Positions 8,131 to 15,750 of a stretch of DNA of 64,000 bases are shown piece by piece (positions within the stretch are counted from its first letter, which is position 1; each line of letters opens with the position of its first letter). This stretch comes from Mesorhizobium sp. CA14 (GTDB lineage: Bacteria > Pseudomonadota > Alphaproteobacteria > Rhizobiales > Rhizobiaceae), in NCBI RefSeq assembly GCF_020165195.1, contig NZ_JAIUHR010000027.1, positions 30,895 to 94,894 of the forward strand, given 5' to 3'. Both the position numbers and the translations under genes were made by a program. The notes beneath the pieces were generated by a model that was not told the DNA's origin, ran no database searches, and was given only the letters and a program-made list of their open reading frames with translations.

Positions 8131-9563
8131 TTTGCGCGGCGCCTCAGATGGTTGATCAGGTCGATACGGGTTATCAGGCCGATGAACTCGTCGCCGTCGA
8201 AGACGATGGCGACCTCGTTGCGGTCGAAGACAGGCAGCAGCGCGTCGAGCGTCTGATTGGCCTGCAGCGTGTGCAGGTTCGATGTCATGGCCGTGCGCAC
8301 CGGCGCGTTGAAACGGTCCCAGCGGCCGTCATAGGGGCCGTCGACCTTGGCCAGGATGTCGCTTTCGTCGATGATGCCGACCAGCCTGCCCTCGTCCAGC
8401 ACCGGCAGTTGCGACACGTCGGAACGGCGCATGCGGCCATAGGCGTTGAGCAGGCTTTCCTCCGGGCCGACGGTCACGATGTCGCCGGTGCGCGGCGAGC
8501 GCATGACGAGGTCGCGCAGATCGCCATGCTGTTCCTGGTCGGCAAGGCCCTGCTCGGCCAGCCAGATATCGTCGAAGACTTTCGAAAGATATTTGTTGCC
8601 GCTGTCACAGACGAAGGTGACGACGCGCTTCGGCACCGTCTGCTCGCGGCAATAGCGAAGTGCCGCCGACAGCAGCGTGCCCGAGGACGAGCCGGCCAGG
8701 ATGCCTTCCCTGGACAACAGATCGCGCACCGCCAGCATGCTCTGCTTGTCGGGAATCGAATAGGCCTTTTTCACCAGCGAGAGATCGGCATTGGGCGGCA
8801 CGAAATCCTCGCCGATGCCTTCGACGGTCCAGCTGCCGGCCTCCACCATCTTGCCGGTCTTGATCAGCGGCGCCAGCACCGAGCCGACCGGATCGGCCAG
8901 CACCATCTCGGTCTTGGGCGAATGTTTCGCGAAAAAGCGGCCGAGGCCAGTGAGCGTGCCGCCGGAGCCGACACCGACCACCGCAGCGTCGACATCGCCT
9001 TCGAGCTGCGAAAAGATCTCCGGGCCGGTCGTCGTCTCATGCGCCAGCGGGTTGGCCGGGTTGGCGAACTGGTTGGCATAGAAGGCGCCGGGCAGCTCGG
9101 CGGCGATCTTCTCGGCCATGTCCTGATAATATTCGGGATGGCCCTTGCCGACATCGGAGCGGGTCATGCGCACCTCGGCGCCGAGCGCGCGCAGATGCTG
9201 GATTTTCTCGCGCGACATCTTGTCGGGCATGACCAGGATGATGCGGTAGCCTTTCGGGATGCCGACCTGGGCAAGGCCGAGGCCCGTGTTGCCGGCGGTG
9301 GCCTCGACGATGGCGCCGCCGCGCTTCAACTTGCCCGCCTTCTCGGCGGCGGCAATCATCGACAGCGCGATGCGGTCCTTGATCGAGCCGCCCGGATTCT
9401 GGCTTTCGAGCTTGATGAACAGGCGGCATTTGCCGGTGTCGAATTTGGTCAGCTCGACGATCGGCGTCTGGCCGATCAGGTCGAGCACCGAAGCGTAAGG
9501 CGGGCGAAGTCTCGACAGGCTGATGTGCGCGCCCTTCGGCGCCGCTTTTGTCTGCTCGCTCAT
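8127..9563 (-). CDS. Cystathionine beta-synthase with C-terminal CBS-domain pair
   Basis: 478 aa from the ATG at 9563 with GGAG upstream. The fold-type II PLP core (residues ~20-335) has NPGGSIKDR with PLP lysine K62, the phosphate-binding loop GSGGTLTG, and EATAGNTGLG. Two CBS domains follow (~355-478), as in the eukaryotic-type enzyme, where they are regulatory. It condenses homocysteine and serine to cystathionine. It is translationally coupled to the gamma-lyase, forming a two-gene reverse-transsulfuration operon. A longer reading frame to 9704 lacks family similarity. Confidence 0.88.
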   Translation of the reverse strand: MSEQTKAAPKGAHISLSRLRPPYASVLDLIGQTPIVELTKFDTGKCRLFIKLESQNPGGSIKDRIALSMIAAAEKAGKLKRGGAIVEATAGNTGLGLAQVGIPKGYRIILVMPDKMSREKIQHLRALGAEVRMTRSDVGKGHPEYYQDMAEKIAAELPGAFYANQFANPANPLAHETTTGPEIFSQLEGDVDAAVVGVGSGGTLTGLGRFFAKHSPKTEMVLADPVGSVLAPLIKTGKMVEAGSWTVEGIGEDFVPPNADLSLVKKAYSIPDKQSMLAVRDLLSREGILAGSSSGTLLSAALRYCREQTVPKRVVTFVCDSGNKYLSKVFDDIWLAEQGLADQEQHGDLRDLVMRSPRTGDIVTVGPEESLLNAYGRMRRSDVSQLPVLDEGRLVGIIDESDILAKVDGPYDGRWDRFNAPVRTAMTSNLHTLQANQTLDALLPVFDRNEVAIVFDGDEFIGLITRIDLINHLRRRAK

Positions 9564-9766
9564 CTTGAGTGCTCCATCGAAGCAGTTCGAGGCGGATGTC
9601 GGCAATCTCGCGCAGGAGGCCGCGGGTATCCATTCCGGTTTCGCGGATCGCGCGCCCCGTCTTTTCCAGCCCTTTTCATCAGGAAAGAAGATAGATCGTG
9701 CCAATCCGGCGGCGAGTGGAGGAATGGAATTTCAGGGACGCGTCGTCTGTCTCCTCAAGCGGGAGA

Positions 9767-10165
9767 CTACGCAACCGCCGCCTGGCCCTCGATCTCGATC
9801 AGGAAGTCCGGATTGCCGAAGCCCACAACACGCAGCACCTTGATGATGGGCGGCGGAGCACGGTTGGCCCAGAACGCCATCCAGGCGCCAAAGCCTGGAG
9901 CGATATCCTGGTCGCCAACGATATAGACCGACAGGCTGACGAGATTCTCCAGCGTCGCTCCGCCAGCTTCCAGCACTTTGGCCAGATTGGCCAGCGCCTG
10001 CGTCGTCTGCGCCGCGAGATCGCCCTTGCCGACGATGTTGCCTTCGGCATCGACGCCGTTCTGCCCTCCGACCAGCACGATGCGCGCGGAAGCAGGCACC
10101 GACACGCCTTGCGAATAGGCGGGGTTGCTGTGCATGCCTCGCGGGTTCAACCTTTCGATGGTCAC
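9767..10165 (-). CDS. RidA family protein (YjgF/YER057c/UK114)
   Basis: 132 aa, normal for RidA. The GTG start at 10165 has a strong GGAGGA seven bases upstream. It contains the family features: VLVGGQNGVD, QTTQALANLAKVLEAGGA, and a C-terminal stretch ending FLIEIEGQAAVA. Archetypal RidA hydrolyses reactive enamines/imines such as 2-aminoacrylate, formed by PLP enzymes. The conserved catalytic Arg of archetypal RidA is not evident (NPDFLIEIEG), so this is probably another subfamily. It is upstream of, and on the same strand as, the PLP-enzyme operon. Confidence 0.8.
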   Translation of the reverse strand: MTIERLNPRGMHSNPAYSQGVSVPASARIVLVGGQNGVDAEGNIVGKGDLAAQTTQALANLAKVLEAGGATLENLVSLSVYIVGDQDIAPGFGAWMAFWANRAPPPIIKVLRVVGFGNPDFLIEIEGQAAVA

Positions 10166-10336
10166 TCTCGTTCCTCCATGCCGGCAAGGACCGGCCGCCT
10201 TCGCCTCAAATCAAGCGGCACAGAGGACCAGCTCGAGGGCCTGTTCAACGCACCATATCGTTCGTTGCCGATGCCGATTCCATCATGCTAGCCGAACAAA
10301 GCGTGGGGGCGGATAGCGCGTGCCAAGGAGCGGCCG

Positions 10337-10666
10337 ATGAAGATTCTTGCTTATGACAATTTCAAGGCCGGCGTCACGCTCGACGATCTCAGGCCCTATC
10401 TGCGCGACGAGGTCTCGAATGTGTGGCGGCTGTGGAAGCAAGGCATCGTGCGCGAGAACTATGCGCGCGCCGATGTCGGCGGCGTCATCATCGTCTTCGA
10501 GCTCGATAGCGTCGAGCAGGCCATGCGCTATACCGATGATTTCCCGCTCTCCAAGGCCGGACTGCTGGAATGGCATTTCATCGCTTTCGACGCGCCGCTG
10601 CCGCTGGAATTCCTGTTCGATCCGACAGTCGACATCGCCAAACCCTGGGATCGGACGGCGGCATGA
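10337..10666 (+). CDS. Small dimeric alpha/beta-barrel-like protein, unknown function
   Basis: 109 aa, AGGAG upstream of the ATG. The sequence pattern (MKILAYDNFKAGVTLDDL, then VFELDSVEQAMRYTDDFPLSKAGLLEW) suggests a ferredoxin-like dimeric alpha/beta barrel of the muconolactone-isomerase type. No catalytic motif is assigned. The stop overlaps the ATG of the next gene (ATGA), so it is co-translated with the isochorismatase-fold hydrolase. Confidence 0.7.
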   Translation: MKILAYDNFKAGVTLDDLRPYLRDEVSNVWRLWKQGIVRENYARADVGGVIIVFELDSVEQAMRYTDDFPLSKAGLLEWHFIAFDAPLPLEFLFDPTVDIAKPWDRTAA

Positions 10667-11310
10667 TCCGCTCTGGCGAAGGCATCGAGATTCCGCAGCG
10701 CCTGGCCGAATGGTGCGATCCGCGCCGCATGGCGCTGATCGTCTACGACATGCAGGTCGGCATCTGCCGCCAGATCGAAGGCGCTGCGGCGATCGTCGAA
10801 CGCGCCGGCACGGCATTGGAAGCGGCGCGCTCGGCCGGCATGCGGGTGGCATTCACGCGCCATTTGTCTCTGCCGAAAAAATGGATGGGCGCCACGCAGC
10901 TGCGCACCGCCATGGCCTGGCAGCGGCGCGACAGCCCCGACGCGGTCCAGCCATGGTTCCCGCGCAACGCCGAAGCGACGCGGATCGTGCCGGAACTCGC
11001 CCCGCGCGCGGACGAGGCGGTGTTCGACAAGCTGACCATGTCGGCCTTCGATTCCACCTCGCTCGGCTTTGCGCTGCGTGACTGCGGCATCCGTGCGGTG
11101 GCGCTCGCCGGCATCGCCATGGAAATCGGCATCGAGCCGACCGCGCGCCAGGCGACCGACAACGGTTTCGTCGCCGTGGTGATCGAGGACGCCTGCGGCT
11201 TCGGCAATAGCGAAGCGCGCGACCGCTCGATGGCGACGCTGCGCTTTCTTGGCGAAGCCGTCGTCACCGATGTCGCGGGCTTTTGCGGCGCGCTTGCCGA
11301 TGCCGCTTGA
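10663..11310 (+). CDS. Isochorismatase-fold hydrolase lacking the catalytic cysteine
   Basis: 215 aa from the ATG at 10663. Recognisable family elements are LIVYDMQ with the catalytic Asp, DKLTMSAF with the Lys, and LAGIAMEIGIEPTARQA. In cysteine hydrolases (nicotinamidase, N-carbamoylsarcosine amidase) the last block carries Cys where this protein has Gly (E-I-G-I-E). True isochorismatases also have a non-cysteine there, so an isochorismatase-like vinyl-ether hydrolase or another non-thiol activity is possible. Coupled to the alpha/beta-barrel gene upstream. Confidence 0.8.
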   Translation: MIRSGEGIEIPQRLAEWCDPRRMALIVYDMQVGICRQIEGAAAIVERAGTALEAARSAGMRVAFTRHLSLPKKWMGATQLRTAMAWQRRDSPDAVQPWFPRNAEATRIVPELAPRADEAVFDKLTMSAFDSTSLGFALRDCGIRAVALAGIAMEIGIEPTARQATDNGFVAVVIEDACGFGNSEARDRSMATLRFLGEAVVTDVAGFCGALADAA

Positions 11311-11400
11311 TCTCAGGCCAGAGGCTTTGTTTTACGTACGGATGGGAGGCTACGACGAAACCGCCGAGCCCAACCGCTACGCACTTTTCCTGGAATTGCT

Positions 11401-11694
11401 TTAGGCCGCGGCTTCGATGTCGGTGCGGAAACGCACGCCCTCGGCGCGGCCATGCAGGATCCCCCAATCATAGAGCGCCTGCAGCGCCGCGAGCGCGACG
11501 AAGCCGATCTCGACAAGATCGGCCAGGCGCTGCGTCAGCATCTTGTCGGAAAGCGAAGGAATCAGCCTGCGCAGTTCGGAATAGCGCAGCGGTCCTTGCT
11601 TGATCCGCGCGATGATCACCGTCTTCCATTTGCCGCCGAGCGCGTCGAGCGCGAACTCGACCGGGCAGCCATAGAGTCTACCGCGTTGTGCCAT
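11401..11694 (-). CDS. HxlR-family transcriptional regulator with internal deletion
   Basis: 97 aa. The N-terminal two thirds are a normal HxlR winged helix: YGCPVEFALDALGGKWK, then GPLRYSELRRLIPSLSDKML. After DLVEIGFV the sequence jumps to LAALQALYDWG, so about 20-25 residues usually present (the beta-hairpin wing, PP-x-V-x-Y and LT-x-x-G motifs) are missing. The frame is intact. It is divergent from a DJ-1/PfpI gene 112 bp away, the likely regulatory target. The missing wing may impair DNA binding. Confidence 0.75.
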   Translation of the reverse strand: MAQRGRLYGCPVEFALDALGGKWKTVIIARIKQGPLRYSELRRLIPSLSDKMLTQRLADLVEIGFVALAALQALYDWGILHGRAEGVRFRTDIEAAA

Positions 11695-11806
11695 GCGCCG
11701 ATCCTAGGCAAGGGCCGGGCGCGGCGAAAGCGGAATTTACCCCGCCATGTGGCCAGATTGCCGTGCCCGGCTTTGTCGGCGACGACTTCATGAAACGGAG
11801 AGCAAA

Positions 11807-12577
11807 ATGAGTGTGCGGGATGCCAATGCGGTCAATGCGCGAAAGCCCAAGCGGGTGGCGATCGTGATCGCCAATCCGGCCGTCTCGACCATAACGGGGT
11901 GGCCGGTCGGCTTCTGGTGGAGCGAACTCACCCATCCCTGGCTCGCTTTCACCGAGCGCGGCTACGAGGTCGAGATCTTTTCGCCCGACGGCGGCAAATG
12001 TGAAGCCGATGCGCTGAGCGATCCGCGCGATCCGTCGGGCTATTCGGAGACCGATCTCATCTCGCTCGGTTTTATTTCGAACCCAAAGCTCCAGGCGCTG
12101 GTCGACAACACACGGCCGGTGGCCGAGATCGATGTCGCTCGCTTCGACGCCATCGTCGTCGCCGGCGGCCAGTCGCCGATGTTCACCTATGAAAGCGCGA
12201 CCGGTCTCCAGCAGACCTTCATCGCTTTCCACGAAGCCGGCAAGGTGGCCGCCGCGCTCTGCCACGGCACTGCCATCCTGCGCTATGCCAGGCGCGCCGA
12301 CGGATCGCTGCTTGCTGCGGGCAAGACGGTGACCGGCTTTGCCAATGCCGAGGAGGACTTTGCCGACAACGCCACCTGGGCGATGGGGGCGCTCGAACGC
12401 GGCAAGCATCTGATGCCGTGGCGGATCGAGGACGAGCTCAAGGCGATCGGCGCCAATTATATCCAGGCCGGGTTGTGGCGCGGCTTTGCCGTGCGCGACG
12501 GCAACCTCGTCACCGGGCAGCAGAATTTTTCCGGCGCCGAAACCGCGCGCGTCGTCTGTGAGGCGCTGGGCGGCTAG
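11807..12577 (+). CDS. DJ-1/PfpI family type 1 glutamine amidotransferase-like protein
   Basis: 256 aa from the ATG at 11807 with GGAG upstream. It contains AIVVAGGQSPMF and the nucleophile elbow AALCHGTAIL, with Cys in the DJ-1/PfpI/Hsp31 position. The WWSELTHPW segment is typical of the Hsp31/HchA-like and ThiJ branch. These proteins act as glyoxalase III/deglycase-like enzymes or chaperones. The divergent HxlR regulator, a family often linked to electrophile stress, fits a detoxification role (inference). Confidence 0.82.
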   Translation: MSVRDANAVNARKPKRVAIVIANPAVSTITGWPVGFWWSELTHPWLAFTERGYEVEIFSPDGGKCEADALSDPRDPSGYSETDLISLGFISNPKLQALVDNTRPVAEIDVARFDAIVVAGGQSPMFTYESATGLQQTFIAFHEAGKVAAALCHGTAILRYARRADGSLLAAGKTVTGFANAEEDFADNATWAMGALERGKHLMPWRIEDELKAIGANYIQAGLWRGFAVRDGNLVTGQQNFSGAETARVVCEALGG

Positions 12578-12581
12578 AGCC

Positions 12582-13922
12582 TTATCCGAGCAGCTGCTTG
12601 CCCAGCTTCGCGCATTGCACGCGAATGTCGGGAATGGCGTCGATCTCGAAGAAGGTGCCGCGCGTCAGCGGGCCGACGGCGAGCAGCTTCGACGACACCG
12701 TGCCGTCGGCCGCGACCAGCTCGCATTTCGCCGTGACGTCGAGGCCGAGGCGCAGCGGGTCGGGCCGCGCCAGGCCGCGCTCGATCAGCGAGCGCACGAC
12801 ACCGTTCGACGTCCTCGAACTATCGCGGGCGATGCCCATGCAGTCATAGAGGCGGGCGACCTCCAAGGTCTCGACATCCTGCGTGCCGCGCGGCTGGATT
12901 TTCACGACGAAGCCATCGTTCGGTTCTATCTCCACCACCCTGCCGGCGACGAGGCGGATGCGGCCTGAGCTGACCGCTTCGGTGACGCGCGCGTAGACTT
13001 CCGGCGCCATGCGGTGGCGGTGGATGTCCCACCAGGCCTTGGTGTGCTCGACGAAGCGGCGTTTGGCCGAGGACGGCCAGTTCTGCCAGATCGTCTGGTT
13101 GAAGGGTCTGAGACCGTCGACGACGTCGCGCCAGTCACCGCCGGCTTTCTGGGTCTCGCGGATCAGGTTGCGGAACCAGCCGACGAAATAGGAAAGCTGG
13201 GTGCCGAGCGGGATATCGGCGATATCGAGCTTGGTGGGGTTGCCCTTGCGATGCGGCGACGGCAGCAGGCCGCGCCGCGACACGGCGACGATGGCGCCGC
13301 GATGGCCGCGTTGTTCGAGCGACAGGAAGGCGTCGACCATGCTCAAGCCCGTGCCGAGCAGCAGGACGGCGGCTTGCGGATCGAGCGCGGTATCGGCCTC
13401 CGTCCCCATGCGGATGGCATGCCCCTGGAAGGCGCCGGGCTGCTCGTCATGGCCGGTGGCCAAAACGGCAAGATGCGCCACGACGCTGGTGCCGTTGGCG
13501 AGCGCGACCTCGACGCCCGACGGCGTCGGCGAGATCGACAGACTCTCCTCGCGGATCAGCCTGAGACGGCCGGTCTCGCGCTCGCGCTCCTCGAGGCCCT
13601 CGAGCACGTCCTGCAGATAGCGGGCGTAAAGGCTGCGCGGCGCATAGAACGGCCCCTGATCCGGCTTGGCGAGGCCGCGCTCCAGCACCCAGCGCGCGAA
13701 ATGGGTCGGGTCGTCGGCGTAAGCGCTCATGCCGGAGGCGTTGACGTTGAGCACATGCGCCGAAAGCAGCGTCGAATAGGCCATGCCCTGGCCGAAATGC
13801 GGCCGCTTCTCGATCAGCGTGACGCGCAGGTCCGGATTCGGCGACTTCAACAGATGCGCGGCCAGCACGACGCCGCTGGCGCCGCCGCCGACAATGATGA
13901 TGGAATTGGCGCGTCCAACCAT
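12582..13922 (-). CDS. FAD/NAD(P)-binding oxidoreductase (PF13454-like)
   Basis: 446 aa from the ATG at 13922. The N-terminal SIIIVGGGASGVVLAAHLL is a Rossmann FAD motif, followed by GQGMAYSTLLSAHVLNVNAS. A second nucleotide-binding motif, VLLLGTGLSMVDAFLSL, lies mid-protein and ATGHDEQPG between them. This matches FAD-NAD(P)-binding proteins related to ornithine monooxygenase-like enzymes of unknown substrate. It converges on the DJ-1 gene with 4 bp between stops. Confidence 0.78.
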   Translation of the reverse strand: MVGRANSIIIVGGGASGVVLAAHLLKSPNPDLRVTLIEKRPHFGQGMAYSTLLSAHVLNVNASGMSAYADDPTHFARWVLERGLAKPDQGPFYAPRSLYARYLQDVLEGLEERERETGRLRLIREESLSISPTPSGVEVALANGTSVVAHLAVLATGHDEQPGAFQGHAIRMGTEADTALDPQAAVLLLGTGLSMVDAFLSLEQRGHRGAIVAVSRRGLLPSPHRKGNPTKLDIADIPLGTQLSYFVGWFRNLIRETQKAGGDWRDVVDGLRPFNQTIWQNWPSSAKRRFVEHTKAWWDIHRHRMAPEVYARVTEAVSSGRIRLVAGRVVEIEPNDGFVVKIQPRGTQDVETLEVARLYDCMGIARDSSRTSNGVVRSLIERGLARPDPLRLGLDVTAKCELVAADGTVSSKLLAVGPLTRGTFFEIDAIPDIRVQCAKLGKQLLG

Positions 13923-14546
13923 GACTGCTAGCCGAAACGTGACGGAGCGATCAGTGCGCGGCGAACGCCGCGGGCGGCCTCGGCCGCAGGCCACGAACGA
14001 TCGCCGGAACAGTCTTCAGAGGGTCGCGCATCGTTCTCTCACTCCCAATGTTGATAAGATTACTATACTAAGCAGCCCAGGCACGAAACCCTGCTTCCAA
14101 TTCGCCTGCCCTTCGCGGCATGGATTTGCCGAAATGAGATGACAGGCGGATTTTTCGTTCGCTGGGGTGTTCGCGGGAGGGCGGCGACCATCTTCCTTCG
14201 TCATTCTAGGGCGGAGCGACGCAAAGCGGAGCGAAGACCCTAGAATCCATGCCGTTACATCATGATAGGCACCCCGGTGCAGACGAAGGCCTCGCGACAC
14301 CGGATGGTCTGCACCGCCGCATCGCTTCTATGTCACGGAATGATTCTAGGGTCTGCGCGCGTCGCTTCGCTCCTTGCTCCGCCCTAGAATGACGAAGAGA
14401 TGCCCAGCCAACGCGCAAGGGTGCTGCTTGCCGCCGAACGCGACCGCTGCCGCCGCGCGACGAGAGCTTCTACTGACTCGGGCAGTACCGGTTGCAGTGA
14501 GCGGTTGCAGCCTTTTCGCCAGCCGTCTCTGCCCTGTCCGGCAAGG
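13923..14546. other. Gene-poor interval containing a large palindromic repeat
   Basis: This ~620-bp stretch between two minus-strand genes shows no convincing coding frame. Its main content is the palindromic repeat at 14199-14398. The rest (13923-14198 and 14399-14546) holds nothing recognised. Confidence 0.6.
14199..14398. repeat. Palindromic intergenic repeat, family C (copy 1)
   Basis: Two inverted modules begin and end with CGTCATTCTAGGG / CCCTAGAATGACG, each followed by a GC-rich stem with GGAGCGA-type blocks. The central segment is 'atccatgccgttac...'. A second, partly diverged copy lies at 22501-22664. Such elements are typical mobile intergenic palindromes of rhizobial genomes (inference by type, not by name). 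Confidence 0.75.
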
Positions 14547-14732
14547 TCATATGCGCGAGCGGTTCGCCCAGCGCAGCCCGACCAATCCGACCAGCATGGT
14601 GACGAGGCCGATATAGAGCCATTGCGTCTGCCCGGTCATGAAGCTGCCCTTGACGAGACCGAGGCCTTGCAGCGACCACAGCGCACCAATGGCCAGCACA
14701 ATCAGCGCCAGCACAAACCTGATCAATCGCAT
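14547..14732 (-). CDS. Small two-helix membrane protein, unknown function
   Basis: 61 aa from the ATG at 14732 with GGAGAGGG eight bases upstream. Two hydrophobic helices (LIRFVLALIVLAIGALWSL and LYIGLVTMLVGLVGL) are joined by a short polar loop. It is likely an inner-membrane protein. No family is recognised; the good ribosome binding site supports expression. Confidence 0.65.
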   Translation of the reverse strand: MRLIRFVLALIVLAIGALWSLQGLGLVKGSFMTGQTQWLYIGLVTMLVGLVGLRWANRSRI

Positions 14733-14914
14733 CGGCTGGACCCTCTCCAAAAGTCGATCCTGAACAGCAACGGGGACGCAACAAAGACGCTGAGGAATCG
14801 AAACAGTTCGGTTCCTCCGTAGTGCAAATCCTGCAGACCGATCTTGCCCGGAACGTTCCGGATGCCGGTCCGATATTCATCAAGAATACGCCTCACCGGC
14901 TTCAGAAATATCAT
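14723..14914 (-). CDS. Possible small hypothetical protein
   Basis: 63 aa, overlapping the start of the membrane protein gene by 10 bp on the same strand. The composition (FLKPVRRILDEYR, LFRFLSVFVASPLLF) is unlike the usual GC-driven spurious frames and includes one hydrophobic stretch. No Shine-Dalgarno sequence is seen. A perfect 14-bp palindrome CCGGAACGTTCCGG (14848-14861) lies inside it. Weakly supported. Confidence 0.25.
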   Translation of the reverse strand: MIFLKPVRRILDEYRTGIRNVPGKIGLQDLHYGGTELFRFLSVFVASPLLFRIDFWRGSSRCD

Positions 14915-15040
14915 GACAAACTGTTTCGCGGCGACTCCAAACGTGTGCCGCCGCCATGGAACCGCCAGAACGCCGCCGCATTTCCCGCCTCATTCGGCAC
15001 CTAGGCGGGGCTATTCGATCAACGGAGCCTCCCCCACAAC

Positions 15041-15403
15041 ATGAAGAAAACCAACCGGACCGCGCTTGTCGCGGTAACGATCGCGGCTGGCCTGATGGCT
15101 GGCGCCTCGACCGCCTCCTCCGCCGCCGCGCAGTGCGGCCGCGCTTCCTGGTATGCGCTGCATTCCAGAACCGCCTCAGGGGAACGCATGAACCCCTCGG
15201 CACTGACTGCCGCCCATCGCTCTTTGCCCTTCGGCACCAAGCTCAGGGTCACCAACAAGAACAACGGCCGCAGCGTCGTCGTGCGCATCAACGATCGCGG
15301 TCCGTTCGTGAGGGGACGCATGCTCGATCTGTCCCGCGGCGCCGCCAGCGAGCTCGGTTTCATCGGTTCGGGCCACACCGCCGTCTGCATGGCACGCGTC
15401 TGA
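15041..15403 (+). CDS. Septal ring lytic transglycosylase RlpA-like protein
   Basis: 120 aa. An N-terminal signal peptide (ALVAVTIAAGLMAGASTAS...AAA) is followed by a double-psi beta-barrel: CGRASWYALHSRTASGERM, LPFGTKLRVTN and the active-site-type INDRGPFVRGRMLDLS. RlpA domains cleave peptidoglycan strands lacking stem peptides. The SPOR domain of longer RlpA proteins is absent, and no lipobox is seen, so it is a short periplasmic or secreted form. It is monocistronic. Confidence 0.85.
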   Translation: MKKTNRTALVAVTIAAGLMAGASTASSAAAQCGRASWYALHSRTASGERMNPSALTAAHRSLPFGTKLRVTNKNNGRSVVVRINDRGPFVRGRMLDLSRGAASELGFIGSGHTAVCMARV

Positions 15404-15423
15404 TCCGGCTCTGAATCGAAGAT

Positions 15424-15475
15424 GGAGCATGGCGTCGTCCGAAAGCCGCTCCCCATTTTTCGGCCCCACGCTCTG
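15424..15475. repeat. Diverged intergenic repeat, family D (copy 1)
   Basis: GAGCATGG then TCCGAAAGCC and CCCATTTTTCGG match in order the segment at 28569-28620 (GAGCATGG, TCCGAGAGCC, CCCACTTTTTAG). The resemblance suggests a dispersed repeat related to a common rhizobial intergenic motif. Confidence 0.45.
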
Positions 15476-15652
15476 CTGTCGCACCGCGATCCAAGGCGAG
15501 CCTGCGGATCGCGGACCGTGGCCCGTGTCCGGCATGAGGGGCCGGACACATAGCCTTCACACTTCGGCACCGCACACTGAGCCGGCTCGCCCGCTCGAGC
15601 CCGGTTTTCAACAGGTTGAACGAAAGAAGCATTAGTCAGACAAAATGACGTA

Positions 15653-15663
15653 TTGCGTCGCAA
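15653..15663. promoter_or_regulatory. Candidate PhaR-type operator upstream of phaZ
   Basis: TTGC-GTC-GCAA is a perfect palindrome 88 bp before the PHB depolymerase start. The PHB regulator PhaR of alphaproteobacteria is reported to bind TGC-N3/4-GCA-type sites, which this matches. The short motif could occur by chance. Confidence 0.4.
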
Positions 15664-15750
15664 CAATATCTTGCTAACCTCGCCGGCAGACATTCAAGGC
15701 TCGGCGCTGTTCGTCGTCCTTTTGGTCGTCGGACGGCAGCGGGGTTCGCA

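Larger units (their letters stand above)
15404..15750. other. Intergenic region before the PHB depolymerase gene
   Basis: About 350 bp without a supported gene. It holds a diverged family D repeat (15424-15475) and, near the right end, a TTGC-N3-GCAA palindrome (15653-15663). No clear promoter boxes were identified. Confidence 0.6.

Noticed and set aside
9564..9766. SAM-type riboswitch upstream of the transsulfuration operon
   Set aside because: No conserved riboswitch core or pseudoknot elements could be recognised in the 200-bp leader.
8148..9926. A 592-codon plus-strand open frame antisense to cystathionine beta-synthase
   Set aside because: No motif or signal; the opposite strand encodes an intact PLP enzyme with its lysine and CBS domains.
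15616..15644. Sigma-70 promoter for phaZ (TTGAAC at 15616)
   Set aside because: No acceptable -10 box at 16-18 bp; only the palindrome was retained.
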